Positions 1 to 5,137 of a stretch of 5,137 nt of DNA are shown here, piece by piece. The DNA is taken from the NCBI GenBank assembly GCA_024640835.1, contig JAHEEH010000188.1:1-5137 (forward strand), given 5' to 3'. Position numbers and translations under genes: made by a program. The notes beneath the pieces were generated by a model. The model saw only the letters and a list, made by a program, of their open reading frames with translations, did not search any database and was not told the origin of the DNA. Position 1 is the first letter of the stretch; every line of letters starts with the position of its first letter. The DNA is from Bacteroidota bacterium. GTDB lineage: Bacteria > Bacteroidota > Rhodothermia > Rhodothermales > UBA10348.

Positions 1-666
1 TCCATCGCCGAGGAGACCATGATTGCCCGTGACATCCTGATCGCGGGCTACACGGGTGGGCACATCCACGTGGCCCACATCTCGACGGCGCAGGCGGTCC
101 AGCTGGTGCGGGAGGGCAAGGCGCGCGGCGTCCGGGTCACGGCGGAGGCCTGCACGCACCACTTCGCGCTGACCGACGAGGTCGTCTCCGAGCGTGAGTT
201 CGACACGAACACGAAGATGCATCCCCCGCTCCGGACCGCCGCGGACGTCGAGGCGATCAAGGAGGGCCTGCGCGACGGCACCATCGATGCCATCTGCACC
301 GACCACGCTCCGCATGCCTCGTTCGAGAAGGAAGTGGAGTTCACGGCGGCGCCCTTCGGCATCATCGGCCTGGAGACGGCCTGGGGACTCGTCGGCCGGG
401 AGCTCGTCGCGACCGGAGTCCTGACGGACGCCGAGGCGGTCTTTCGACTTGCCGTCGCGCCCCGTCGCATCCTCGGTCTCGACGTTCCGCGCGTCGTCGA
501 GGGAGCGCGGGCCAATCTGACCATATTCGACGCCACCACCCGGTGGACCTTCGGGCCGGAGCACATCCGGTCCAAGTCCAGAAACACGCCGTTCGTCGGC
601 TCCGGGATGGTGGGTCGCGCGTATGCGACGTACCACCGCGGCCGGCTGTCGGAGGCCGCGAAGTGA
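1..666 (+). CDS. pyrC: Dihydroorotase, class I (C-terminal part, 5' end outside window)
   Basis: Dihydroorotase is a cytoplasmic zinc enzyme that reversibly cyclises N-carbamoyl-L-aspartate to L-dihydroorotate, the third step of de novo UMP synthesis. The frame is open from base 1 and gives 221 codons; the ATG at 19 is internal, because the family's N-terminal metal motif (HxH in the first barrel strand) must lie upstream of the window. Visible family motifs, in window residues, are the zinc histidine in VAHIST (His26), the second in CTHHF (His53), the substrate-loop NTKMHPPLR (70-78), and the catalytic aspartate in CTDHAPH (Asp101). APFGIIGLET and the C-terminal SKSRNTPFVG typical of amidohydrolase dihydroorotases follow. 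All expected C-terminal residues are present, so the enzyme looks active. The stop overlaps the ddl start, so the two are probably co-transcribed. Other cyclic amidohydrolases (dihydropyrimidinase, allantoinase) are less likely given the KxxPPLR and TDHAPH signature. Confidence 0.95.
   Translation, partial: SIAEETMIARDILIAGYTGGHIHVAHISTAQAVQLVREGKARGVRVTAEACTHHFALTDEVVSEREFDTNTKMHPPLRTAADVEAIKEGLRDGTIDAICTDHAPHASFEKEVEFTAAPFGIIGLETAWGLVGRELVATGVLTDAEAVFRLAVAPRRILGLDVPRVVEGARANLTIFDATTRWTFGPEHIRSKSRNTPFVGSGMVGRAYATYHRGRLSEAAK
651..655 (+). promoter_or_regulatory. Shine-Dalgarno sequence deciding the ddl start
   Basis: GGAGG lies inside the last codons of pyrC, 7 bases before the GTG at 663. 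It fixes that GTG as the ddl start in preference to the in-frame GTG at 699 and to earlier in-frame codons that would overlap pyrC more deeply. Confidence 0.75.
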
Positions 667-1898
667 GCGCCCCCGCGGCAGGGCGTGTCGGCCGACCCGT
701 GGTCGCCGTGCTCTTCGGCGGCCAGTCTCCCGAGCACGAGGTCTCGGTGATTTCCGGCATGCAGGCGTTTGCCGCGACCGACACGGAGCGGTGGAACCCG
801 GTTCCGCTCTACCTGGCGAAGGACGGATCGTGGTGGACGGGTCCGAAACTCGGTTCCGTGGACGCCTTCTCACGCACCGATGCGTTTCGGTCGCTCGGAA
901 GGCGGGTATCCGTCAGGCCCGCCCCCGGGGGCCGCCTCGTACTCGATCCGGAGCGCCGAAGCCGGTTCTCCCGGACGGCGCTTCAACCGGTCGACATCGT
1001 GTTCCCCGTGCTCCACGGAGGATCGGGCGAGGACGGCGGGCTTCAGGGCCTATGCGAGACGCTGGGCGTTCCGTACGTGGGAAGCGGAATAATCGGTTCG
1101 GCCGTCGGCATGGACAAGGACATCTCGAAGCTGCTCTGCCGCCAGGTCGGAATCCCGGTGGTCGAGCACGTGGCGATCCGCGAGGCGGACTGGGCCGATC
1201 GGGAGAACGCGTGGCTGGACCGCTGCGAGTCCGATCTCGGCTTTCCCGTCATCGTGAAGCCGGCCCGTCTCGGCTCGTCGATAGGCATCTCCCGGGCGTC
1301 GGAGCGGTCGGGGCTGGACAGGGCGATCGAGGATGCGTTCCGCTATGACGGAAAGGTGGTCGTGGAGCGGGCGGTCCCGGAGCTGCGGGAGGTCAACTGC
1401 TCGGTGCTCGGCGATCCGGTTGACGCGGTGGCCAGCGTGCTCGAGGAGCCGGTGTCGTCGGACGCCGTCCTCTCGTTCCAGGACAAGTACATGAAGCGGG
1501 ACGCCGCGCCGGGCGGCGCGAAATCCCAGCGGCCCCGGGGCATGGCGTCGCTGGACCGCTTGATTCCGGCCCCGCTGGACGAGGGGGAGACCGAGGAGAT
1601 TCGCCGGCTTGCCGTCCGCGTGTTCCGGGCGTTCGAGTGCGCGGGCGTCGCGCGCATCGACTTCCTGCGGGAGGGGACGACCGGTCGCGTCTTCTTCAAC
1701 GAGATCAATACCATTCCGGGATCCCTCTCCTTTTACCTCTGGGAGCCGAGCGGCGTGCCGTTTCCGGACCTGGTGGACCGTCTGCTGGAGATCGCCGTCC
1801 GGCAGCATCACGATCGGACCGCCCGGGTGCGATCCTACGCCGTGAACCTGCTCTCCGAGCGGGACCTGCGGGGTCTCAAGGGTGCCAAGGGATCCTGA
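663..1898 (+). CDS. ddl: D-alanine--D-alanine ligase
   Basis: Ddl is a cytoplasmic ATP-grasp ligase that joins two D-alanines for the peptidoglycan pentapeptide. The GTG start at 663 overlaps the pyrC stop as GTGA and gives 411 residues, longer than the usual 300-370. Seen motifs: GGQSPEHEVS (19-28; Glu24 matches E. coli DdlB Glu15), HGGSGEDGGLQG (118-129), PYVG (137-140), an ATP-binding Lys199, GSSIGI (204-209; the serine of the Glu-Ser-Tyr triad), and NEINTIPGS (347-354), the magnesium-binding and D-Ala site. The omega-loop pair Lys275-Tyr276 keeps the tyrosine matching DdlB Tyr216. From family knowledge this favours D-Ala-D-Ala over the D-Ala-D-Lac of VanA-type ligases. Extra length comes from a region at about 40-110, a loop after the Lys-Tyr pair (277-300, with GMAS), and a tail after 380. 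My recollection is that some Ddl subfamilies share these, so they need not be novel. Confidence 0.95.
   Translation: MSAPAAGRVGRPVVAVLFGGQSPEHEVSVISGMQAFAATDTERWNPVPLYLAKDGSWWTGPKLGSVDAFSRTDAFRSLGRRVSVRPAPGGRLVLDPERRSRFSRTALQPVDIVFPVLHGGSGEDGGLQGLCETLGVPYVGSGIIGSAVGMDKDISKLLCRQVGIPVVEHVAIREADWADRENAWLDRCESDLGFPVIVKPARLGSSIGISRASERSGLDRAIEDAFRYDGKVVVERAVPELREVNCSVLGDPVDAVASVLEEPVSSDAVLSFQDKYMKRDAAPGGAKSQRPRGMASLDRLIPAPLDEGETEEIRRLAVRVFRAFECAGVARIDFLREGTTGRVFFNEINTIPGSLSFYLWEPSGVPFPDLVDRLLEIAVRQHHDRTARVRSYAVNLLSERDLRGLKGAKGS
1887..1892 (+). promoter_or_regulatory. Shine-Dalgarno-like AAGGGA at the end of ddl
   Basis: AAGGGA lies 5 bases before the ATG at 1898, an ideal spacing for that codon. 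It is 19 bases before the ATG at 1912, too far for ordinary initiation there. It therefore serves the mini-ORF at 1898-1924 better than the PHP gene itself. Confidence 0.45.
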
Positions 1899-1924
1899 TG
1901 CGCAACCGACCATGTCCCCCGTGA
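1898..1924 (+). CDS. Possible 8-codon mini-ORF linking ddl and the PHP gene
   Basis: The ATG at 1898 overlaps the ddl stop as TGATG. It reads eight codons (MRNRPCPP) and stops at 1922-1924, again as TGATG with the ATG at 1924 that can start the PHP lipoprotein. A well-spaced AAGGGA precedes it. It may be a translational relay, passing ribosomes from ddl to the next gene, or simply chance in GC-rich DNA. The peptide resembles nothing I know. Its existence as a translated unit is inference. Confidence 0.25.
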   Translation: MRNRPCPP

Positions 1925-3111
1925 TGCGACTTCCGGCGCTCGCCCTGCTGATCCTGGTCGCCGGATGCCAGGCGTCCGACGAGGCCCGCTGGTATCGCGG
2001 CAACCTGCATACGCACTCCCTGTGGAGCGACGGGGACGACTTCCCCGAAATGGTCGTGGGCTGGTACGCCGACGCGGGCTACGACTTCGTGGCCCTCTCG
2101 GACCACAACGTGCTCGCGGAAGGCGAGCGCTGGATCCGCATCGACGAACGTCGCCGGCCCGTGCTGGACCGGTACGTGGCGAGGTTCGGACCCGACTGGG
2201 TGGAGACGCGTCGTCGCGGCGACACGCTGGAGGTCCGCCTCAGGACGCTCGCGGAGTACCGCGTCCGGTTCGACCGGCCGGACTCCTTCCTCGTCCTTCA
2301 GTCCGAGGAGATCTCCGACGGATTCGACGGGAAGCCGCTGCACGTCAACGCGACCGGGATCCAGGAGTGGATCGCACCACAGGGAGGCTCGAGCGTGACC
2401 GACGTGCTGCAGCGTACCATCGATGCCGTGCTCGCCCAACGCGAGTCGACGGGGGTCGCCATGATGCCCCACGTGAATCACCCGAATTTCGGCTGGGCGA
2501 TCACCCCCGAGGACCTGGTTCCGCTTGTCGGCGAACGGTTCTTCGAGGTGTACAACGGGCATCCGGCCGTGCAGAACGAGGGCGATGACGACCGCCCTGG
2601 CACCGAGCCGCTGTGGGACCGCGTGAACACCGCCCGATTTGCAGAGGGTCGTCCCCTGCTCTTCGGCCTTGCGGTCGACGACGCGCACTCGTACCACGAG
2701 TCCCGGGTCGGGCTGGCCAATCCCGGCAGGGGATGGGTGATGGTTCGCGCGGACGCTCTCACGTCGGAAGACCTCATCGGCGCACTGGAGGCCGGCGCGT
2801 TCTACGCCTCCTCCGGTGTGGACCTGGAGGACGTCCGGTTCGACGCGGGCGTGCTGCGGATCCGGATCAGCCCGAAGGCGGGCGTCACGTACCGGACGAG
2901 CTTCATCGGCAGCCGCCGGGTCGGCGAGGACTCGGTGGCCGTGGGGATCGTGCTGGACCGGCAGACAGGCACCGAGCCGACGTACCGATTCGTCGGGGAC
3001 GAGCTTTTCGTGCGCGCCACCGTCGTGTCCGACAGCCCGAAGCCGAACCCGTACGCCGACGGCGAGACGGAGCGGGCCTGGACGCAGCCCGTCGTCGCGA
3101 CCCGGGAGTGA
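1912..3111 (+). CDS. PHP-domain metallohydrolase, predicted lipoprotein (CehA/McbA-like)
   Basis: This is a predicted envelope-anchored metal-dependent hydrolase. From the ATG at 1912 it has 399 residues. A short signal peptide ends in the lipobox LVAGC, with the lipidated Cys at 19. PHP metal motifs follow: NLHTHSLWSDG (His33, His35, Asp40), ALSDHN (Asp64, His65), QSEE (Glu132-133), PHVNHPNFGW (His187, His190), EVYNGHP and DDAH (Asp257, His259). The last 100 or so residues form a beta-rich C-terminal part. PHP proteins are phosphoesterases or related hydrolases; lipoprotein versions resemble the CehA/McbA metallohydrolase group, but the substrate is not readable here. The start is uncertain: ATG 1912 gives an 18-residue signal with no nearby Shine-Dalgarno; ATG 1924 gives a shorter 14-residue signal coupled to the mini-ORF stop; GTG 1882 would overlap ddl. 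It is probably co-transcribed with pyrC and ddl. Confidence 0.85.
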   Translation: MSPVMRLPALALLILVAGCQASDEARWYRGNLHTHSLWSDGDDFPEMVVGWYADAGYDFVALSDHNVLAEGERWIRIDERRRPVLDRYVARFGPDWVETRRRGDTLEVRLRTLAEYRVRFDRPDSFLVLQSEEISDGFDGKPLHVNATGIQEWIAPQGGSSVTDVLQRTIDAVLAQRESTGVAMMPHVNHPNFGWAITPEDLVPLVGERFFEVYNGHPAVQNEGDDDRPGTEPLWDRVNTARFAEGRPLLFGLAVDDAHSYHESRVGLANPGRGWVMVRADALTSEDLIGALEAGAFYASSGVDLEDVRFDAGVLRIRISPKAGVTYRTSFIGSRRVGEDSVAVGIVLDRQTGTEPTYRFVGDELFVRATVVSDSPKPNPYADGETERAWTQPVVATRE

Positions 3112-3133
3112 TCGGTCTAGCCGAGCGCCCGGG
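3101..3133. terminator. GC-rich hairpin across two convergent stop codons, possible bidirectional terminator
   Basis: CCCGGG at 3101-3106 can pair with CCCGGG at 3128-3133. Inside it, TCGG (3112-3115) pairs with CCGA (3121-3124) around the 5-base loop TCTAG, with an unpaired 5-by-3 internal loop between the stems. The structure contains both the PHP stop (3109-3111) and the psuG stop (3117-3119, minus strand) and works in either direction. There is no T-tract on either side, so it is not a textbook intrinsic terminator; it could instead stabilise the 3' ends. Confidence 0.35.
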
Positions 3134-3980
3134 CGATCTGTCCGGCTACGCGGGCGTTGTTTCGCAGAAGTGCCGTGTTGGCCCTAAGGAGCGCCCCTCC
3201 CGCCACGTCCCGGAGGCGGGCGAGCAGAAAAGGCGTAACGCCGCCTGCACGGAGGCCGGCGAGCTCGGCCTCGCGGACGGCCTCCCGGATCGCGTCGCCG
3301 ACCCGTTCGCGGGAAACGGCGGCCTCCTCCGGCACGGGCACGCAGACCAGGATGGCGCGGCCCGTTTCCAGGCCATCGCGGGCACGCACGAGGGACGCCA
3401 CCTCGGACGGCGAGTCGCAGCGGACGTCGACGGGCAGTCCCGAGTCCGAAAACCAGAACGCCGGCATGGTATCCGTACCGAATCCGACCACCGTGACGCC
3501 CGAGGATTCGAGGCGCTCCCGTGTGGCCTCGAGATCGAGCACGGCCTTGGGTCCGGACGAGACTACGGTCACGGGAAGGGTGGCGAGCGCTTCCAGGTCG
3601 CCCGACACGTCGGGCGAGGCTCCTCCGGACGGTCGCCGATGCACGCCTCCGATGCCTCCCGTGGCCACGACCGCGATCCCTGCCCTGTGCGCGATCCACG
3701 AGGCCGTGGCGACGGTGGTCGCCGCGTCCAGGCCGCGGGCCAGCACCACGGGGAGGTCGGCCAGCCTGGCCTTCGCGACCGCCGGCTCGGCACCGAATCG
3801 AACCAGGGCCCGCTCGTCGAGGCCGGCGACGGGCTCTCCTGCCAGGAACCCGGTCACTCGCGGGAGAGCGCCTGCATCCGCGATCTCCGCCACCATGGCG
3901 CGAACGGTTTCGAGGTTCAGCGGACGCGGCAGGCCATGGGCCAGGACCGAGGACTCGAGAGCGACGGATGGACGGTTCAC
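3117..3980 (-). CDS. psuG: Pseudouridine-5'-phosphate glycosidase
   Basis: PsuG is a cytoplasmic enzyme that reversibly splits the C-C bond of pseudouridine 5'-phosphate to give uracil and ribose 5-phosphate; the family also includes IndA-type proteins. The 287-residue protein aligns by eye along its full length with E. coli PsuG (YeiN, 312 residues), lacking only its N-terminal tail. The active-site residues I recall for YeiN are all kept: Glu9 in VALES (Glu31), Lys70 (Lys93), His114 in TGGIGGVHR (His137), Asp128 (metal ligand Asp149), and Lys145 in SSGPKAVLD (Lys166, the Schiff-base lysine). TPFLLARL (249-256) and NTALLRNNA (268-276) close the fold. The start is GTG at 3980-3978; no Shine-Dalgarno is obvious and no other ATG, GTG or TTG lies upstream in frame before a stop. 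It converges on the PHP gene with 5 bases between stops. No PfkB-type pseudouridine kinase (PsuK) is visible, though one may lie elsewhere. Confidence 0.95.
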   Translation of the reverse strand: MNRPSVALESSVLAHGLPRPLNLETVRAMVAEIADAGALPRVTGFLAGEPVAGLDERALVRFGAEPAVAKARLADLPVVLARGLDAATTVATASWIAHRAGIAVVATGGIGGVHRRPSGGASPDVSGDLEALATLPVTVVSSGPKAVLDLEATRERLESSGVTVVGFGTDTMPAFWFSDSGLPVDVRCDSPSEVASLVRARDGLETGRAILVCVPVPEEAAVSRERVGDAIREAVREAELAGLRAGGVTPFLLARLRDVAGGALLRANTALLRNNARVAGQIARALG

Positions 3981-4079
3981 GGGGACGGAACGGTTCTGGA
4001 ACGGCGGAAAATAGGCCCGACGGTGCCCAGAAACCGCCGGCGCGGCAGGCCGTTTGCGGTTCAGTCATTCCGCAACGCC
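3981..4079. promoter_or_regulatory. Divergent intergenic region between psuG and the M28 peptidase
   Basis: This is the only real intergenic gap in the window, and promoters for both psuG (leftward) and the M28 gene (rightward) should lie here. It holds one short AT-rich island, AAAATA at 4008-4013 (TATTTT on the minus strand), which could serve as a -10 element; the minus-strand reading lies 28 bases before the psuG GTG. I find no matching -35 box at normal spacing, no inverted repeat that looks like an operator, and no Shine-Dalgarno before either start. In-frame GTG 4023 could extend the M28 protein into this region but would put a basic stretch before the signal peptide. Confidence 0.35.
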
Positions 4080-5015
4080 ATGTCACGAGTCGCCAATCGC
4101 GCCCTCCTCCTCCTCCTCGTCGTTCCGCTCATCTGGACGACGACGTCCTGCGGGCAGGGGGCCGAACCCCGCCCGGGCCTCGACGCGGCCGAGCGGGAGG
4201 TGCTCATGAAGGACCTCTTCTGGCTCGCCGACGATGCCCGGAACGGTCGGCGCGCCGGATCCGACGACGCAGCCGCGGTGCGGGAATGGCTCGTCGGCCG
4301 GTTTGCCGAAGCGGGGTACGAGGCCCGCGTGATGCCGTTCGACCTGGGCAACGGGATCCCGGGCGGGAACGTCATGGTCGCCATTCCGGGCAAAGGTGGG
4401 GGAGAGGACGTCATCGTGGTGACGGCGCACTACGACCACGTCGGCGTGCGGAACGGGGCGATCTACAATGGCGCGGACGACAACGCGTCGGGAACGGCAG
4501 CGCTCCTCGCATTGGCCGCCGAGCTGGCCGTGAGTCCCCCGTCGCATGACGTGCTGCTCGTCGCCCTTGATGCCGAGGAATGGGGCCTCCTGGGGGCGGA
4601 GGCCTTCGTGCGCGAGCCCCCGGTTCCGCTGGAGCGCATCGTGCTGAACGTGAACATGGACATGCTCGGACGGTCGGACGCCGGAGAGCTGTACGCGGCG
4701 GGCCCGGGTCGGTATCCCGAGTTGAAAGGGCCACTCGAGACCGTGGCGGCCAGGGCTCCCGTTCGCCTGCTGTTCGGGCACGACGATCCGTCCCACGGGC
4801 GCGACGACTGGACCCATCAGAGTGATCAGGGTGCGTTCCATGCCGCGGGGATTCCCTTCGTCTATTTCGGCGTGGAGGACCACGAGGACTACCACCGCCC
4901 GACGGACGACGCCGACCGGATCAACCCGGAGTTCTTCGCCGGAGCGGTCGAGACCGTGCTGCTCGCCTTCGATGCGCTCGACCGCCTGGAATTCTCGCCG
5001 CGCGTCAAGGGTTGA
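4080..5015 (+). CDS. M28-family zinc peptidase, predicted lipoprotein
   Basis: This is a predicted secreted di-zinc exopeptidase of the M28 (aminopeptidase Y/AAP-like) family. From the ATG at 4080 it has 311 residues: a leucine-rich signal peptide (about 1-23) ending at Cys24 in TTSC, then a catalytic domain. Zinc and catalytic residues are all visible: His117 and Asp119 in AHYDH, the bridging Asp133 in NGADDNASG, the base Glu166 and ligand Glu167 in ALDAEEWG, Asp194 in NVNMDMLGR, and His272 in DYHRPTDD. It is therefore probably active, perhaps releasing N-terminal amino acids from peptides in the periplasm; the true substrate is unknown. The lipobox has Thr rather than Leu at -3, so lipidation is less certain than export. 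No Shine-Dalgarno is seen before the ATG. Its reading frame stays open backwards through the whole antisense psuG region to 2613, but that is a GC-rich shadow, not coding. It is followed after 3 bases by a MOSC gene, suggesting an operon. Confidence 0.9.
   Translation: MSRVANRALLLLLVVPLIWTTTSCGQGAEPRPGLDAAEREVLMKDLFWLADDARNGRRAGSDDAAAVREWLVGRFAEAGYEARVMPFDLGNGIPGGNVMVAIPGKGGGEDVIVVTAHYDHVGVRNGAIYNGADDNASGTAALLALAAELAVSPPSHDVLLVALDAEEWGLLGAEAFVREPPVPLERIVLNVNMDMLGRSDAGELYAAGPGRYPELKGPLETVAARAPVRLLFGHDDPSHGRDDWTHQSDQGAFHAAGIPFVYFGVEDHEDYHRPTDDADRINPEFFAGAVETVLLAFDALDRLEFSPRVKG
5007..5011 (+). promoter_or_regulatory. Shine-Dalgarno sequence of the MOSC gene
   Basis: AAGGG overlaps the last M28 codons and lies 7 bases before the ATG at 5019, a normal spacing that supports this start. 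Confidence 0.6.
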
Positions 5016-5018
5016 GCC

Positions 5019-5137
5019 ATGCGCCTCGACTCGATCCGGATCTATCCCGTGAAGTCCTGCGGTGGGATCGCGCTAGCGGCTTCGGAGGTCGAACCATCGG
5101 GTCTCAGGCACGATCGGCGATGGATGATCGTGGACCG
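5019..5137 (+). CDS. MOSC N-terminal beta-barrel domain protein (5' part, cut by window end)
   Basis: The first 39 codons plus two bases are present. The protein begins with RIYPVKSCGGIAL (residues 7-19) and continues with GLRHDRRWMIVD, the pattern of the MOSC N-terminal beta-barrel domain, as in E. coli YcbX and the eukaryotic mARC proteins. Full-length members usually continue into a MOSC domain that binds molybdenum cofactor and can reduce N-hydroxylated compounds; that part is outside the window, so the activity is inferred from the family only. The ATG at 5019 lies 3 bases after the M28 stop and has a good Shine-Dalgarno, so the two genes are probably co-transcribed, with no obvious functional link. 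Confidence 0.85.
   Translation, partial: MRLDSIRIYPVKSCGGIALAASEVEPSGLRHDRRWMIVD

Noticed and set aside
543..662. Upstream extension of ddl by 40 codons into pyrC.
   Set aside because: The extension would overlap the conserved C-terminus of pyrC and its sequence is not like any Ddl; the GTG at 663 has a well-placed GGAGG.
1050..2003. Minus-strand open frame of 317 codons opposite ddl.
   Set aside because: It is antisense to a fully motif-supported ddl and its residues form no recognisable fold; a GC-skewed shadow.
1876..2697. Minus-strand open frame of 273 codons opposite the PHP gene.
   Set aside because: The plus strand has a signal peptide and all PHP motifs; this frame has no motif and no start context.
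2613..4079. Long plus-strand open frame running from 2613 into the M28 gene, which would make an 800-residue protein.
   Set aside because: The part before 4080 overlaps the end of the PHP gene and lies antisense to psuG. Its translation is rich in Arg, Gly and Pro with no domain, as expected for a shadow frame in GC-rich DNA; the true protein starts at the signal peptide at 4080.
3981..4079. Possible riboswitch or operator in the divergent intergenic region.
   Set aside because: The gap is only 99 bases, and I see neither a convincing inverted repeat nor a known riboswitch core.
4083..4895. Minus-strand open frame of 270 codons opposite the M28 gene.
   Set aside because: It is antisense to complete zinc-ligand motifs and is His-, Arg- and Val-rich with no domain pattern.
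1..5137. Search for a defence, CRISPR, toxin-antitoxin or mobile system.
   Set aside because: No repeats, transposase, integrase, or paired small toxin-like genes are visible; all six genes belong to recognisable enzyme families.

Overview
The window is a GC-rich, gene-dense piece of bacterial chromosome with six protein genes and almost no intergenic space. Frequent GTG starts, four-base gene overlaps and two secreted metal-dependent hydrolases with lipoprotein signals fit a high-GC Gram-negative bacterium. The style of the genes (long D-Ala-D-Ala ligase, PHP lipoprotein, short M28 lipoprotein peptidase) reminds me of Gemmatimonadota. That placement is an impression from protein flavour, not a demonstrated assignment.

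Layout. Bases 1-666 (+) are the C-terminal part of a class I dihydroorotase (pyrC; de novo pyrimidine synthesis), cut by the window edge. It overlaps by four bases (GTGA) with ddl at 663-1898 (+), D-alanine--D-alanine ligase (peptidoglycan precursor synthesis). About 13 bases further on begins a PHP-domain metallohydrolase with a lipoprotein signal (about 1912-3111, +). These three look like one co-directional transcription unit with likely translational coupling. An 8-codon mini-ORF with a good Shine-Dalgarno sequence sits exactly in the ddl/PHP junction. Facing them tail-to-tail with only 5 bases between stop codons is psuG (3117-3980, -), pseudouridine-5'-phosphate glycosidase. A GC-rich hairpin covers both stop codons. 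A 99-base divergent intergenic region follows, then an M28-family zinc aminopeptidase-like lipoprotein (4080-5015, +) and, 3 bases later, the first 39 codons of a MOSC N-terminal-domain protein (5019 to the window end, +).

How the genes relate. PyrC makes dihydroorotate on the way to UMP, and PsuG splits pseudouridine 5'-phosphate into uracil and ribose 5-phosphate, so two pyrimidine functions lie close together, though on opposite strands. Ddl is a cytoplasmic cell-wall enzyme. The PHP and M28 proteins are predicted envelope lipoproteins acting outside the cytoplasm, on substrates the sequence does not reveal. I find no RNA genes, mobile elements, CRISPR arrays or integration sites. I see no convincing undescribed multi-gene system. 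The items most worth a second look are the mini-ORF junction, the stop-codon hairpin, the unassigned PHP lipoprotein, and psuG without a visible partner kinase.
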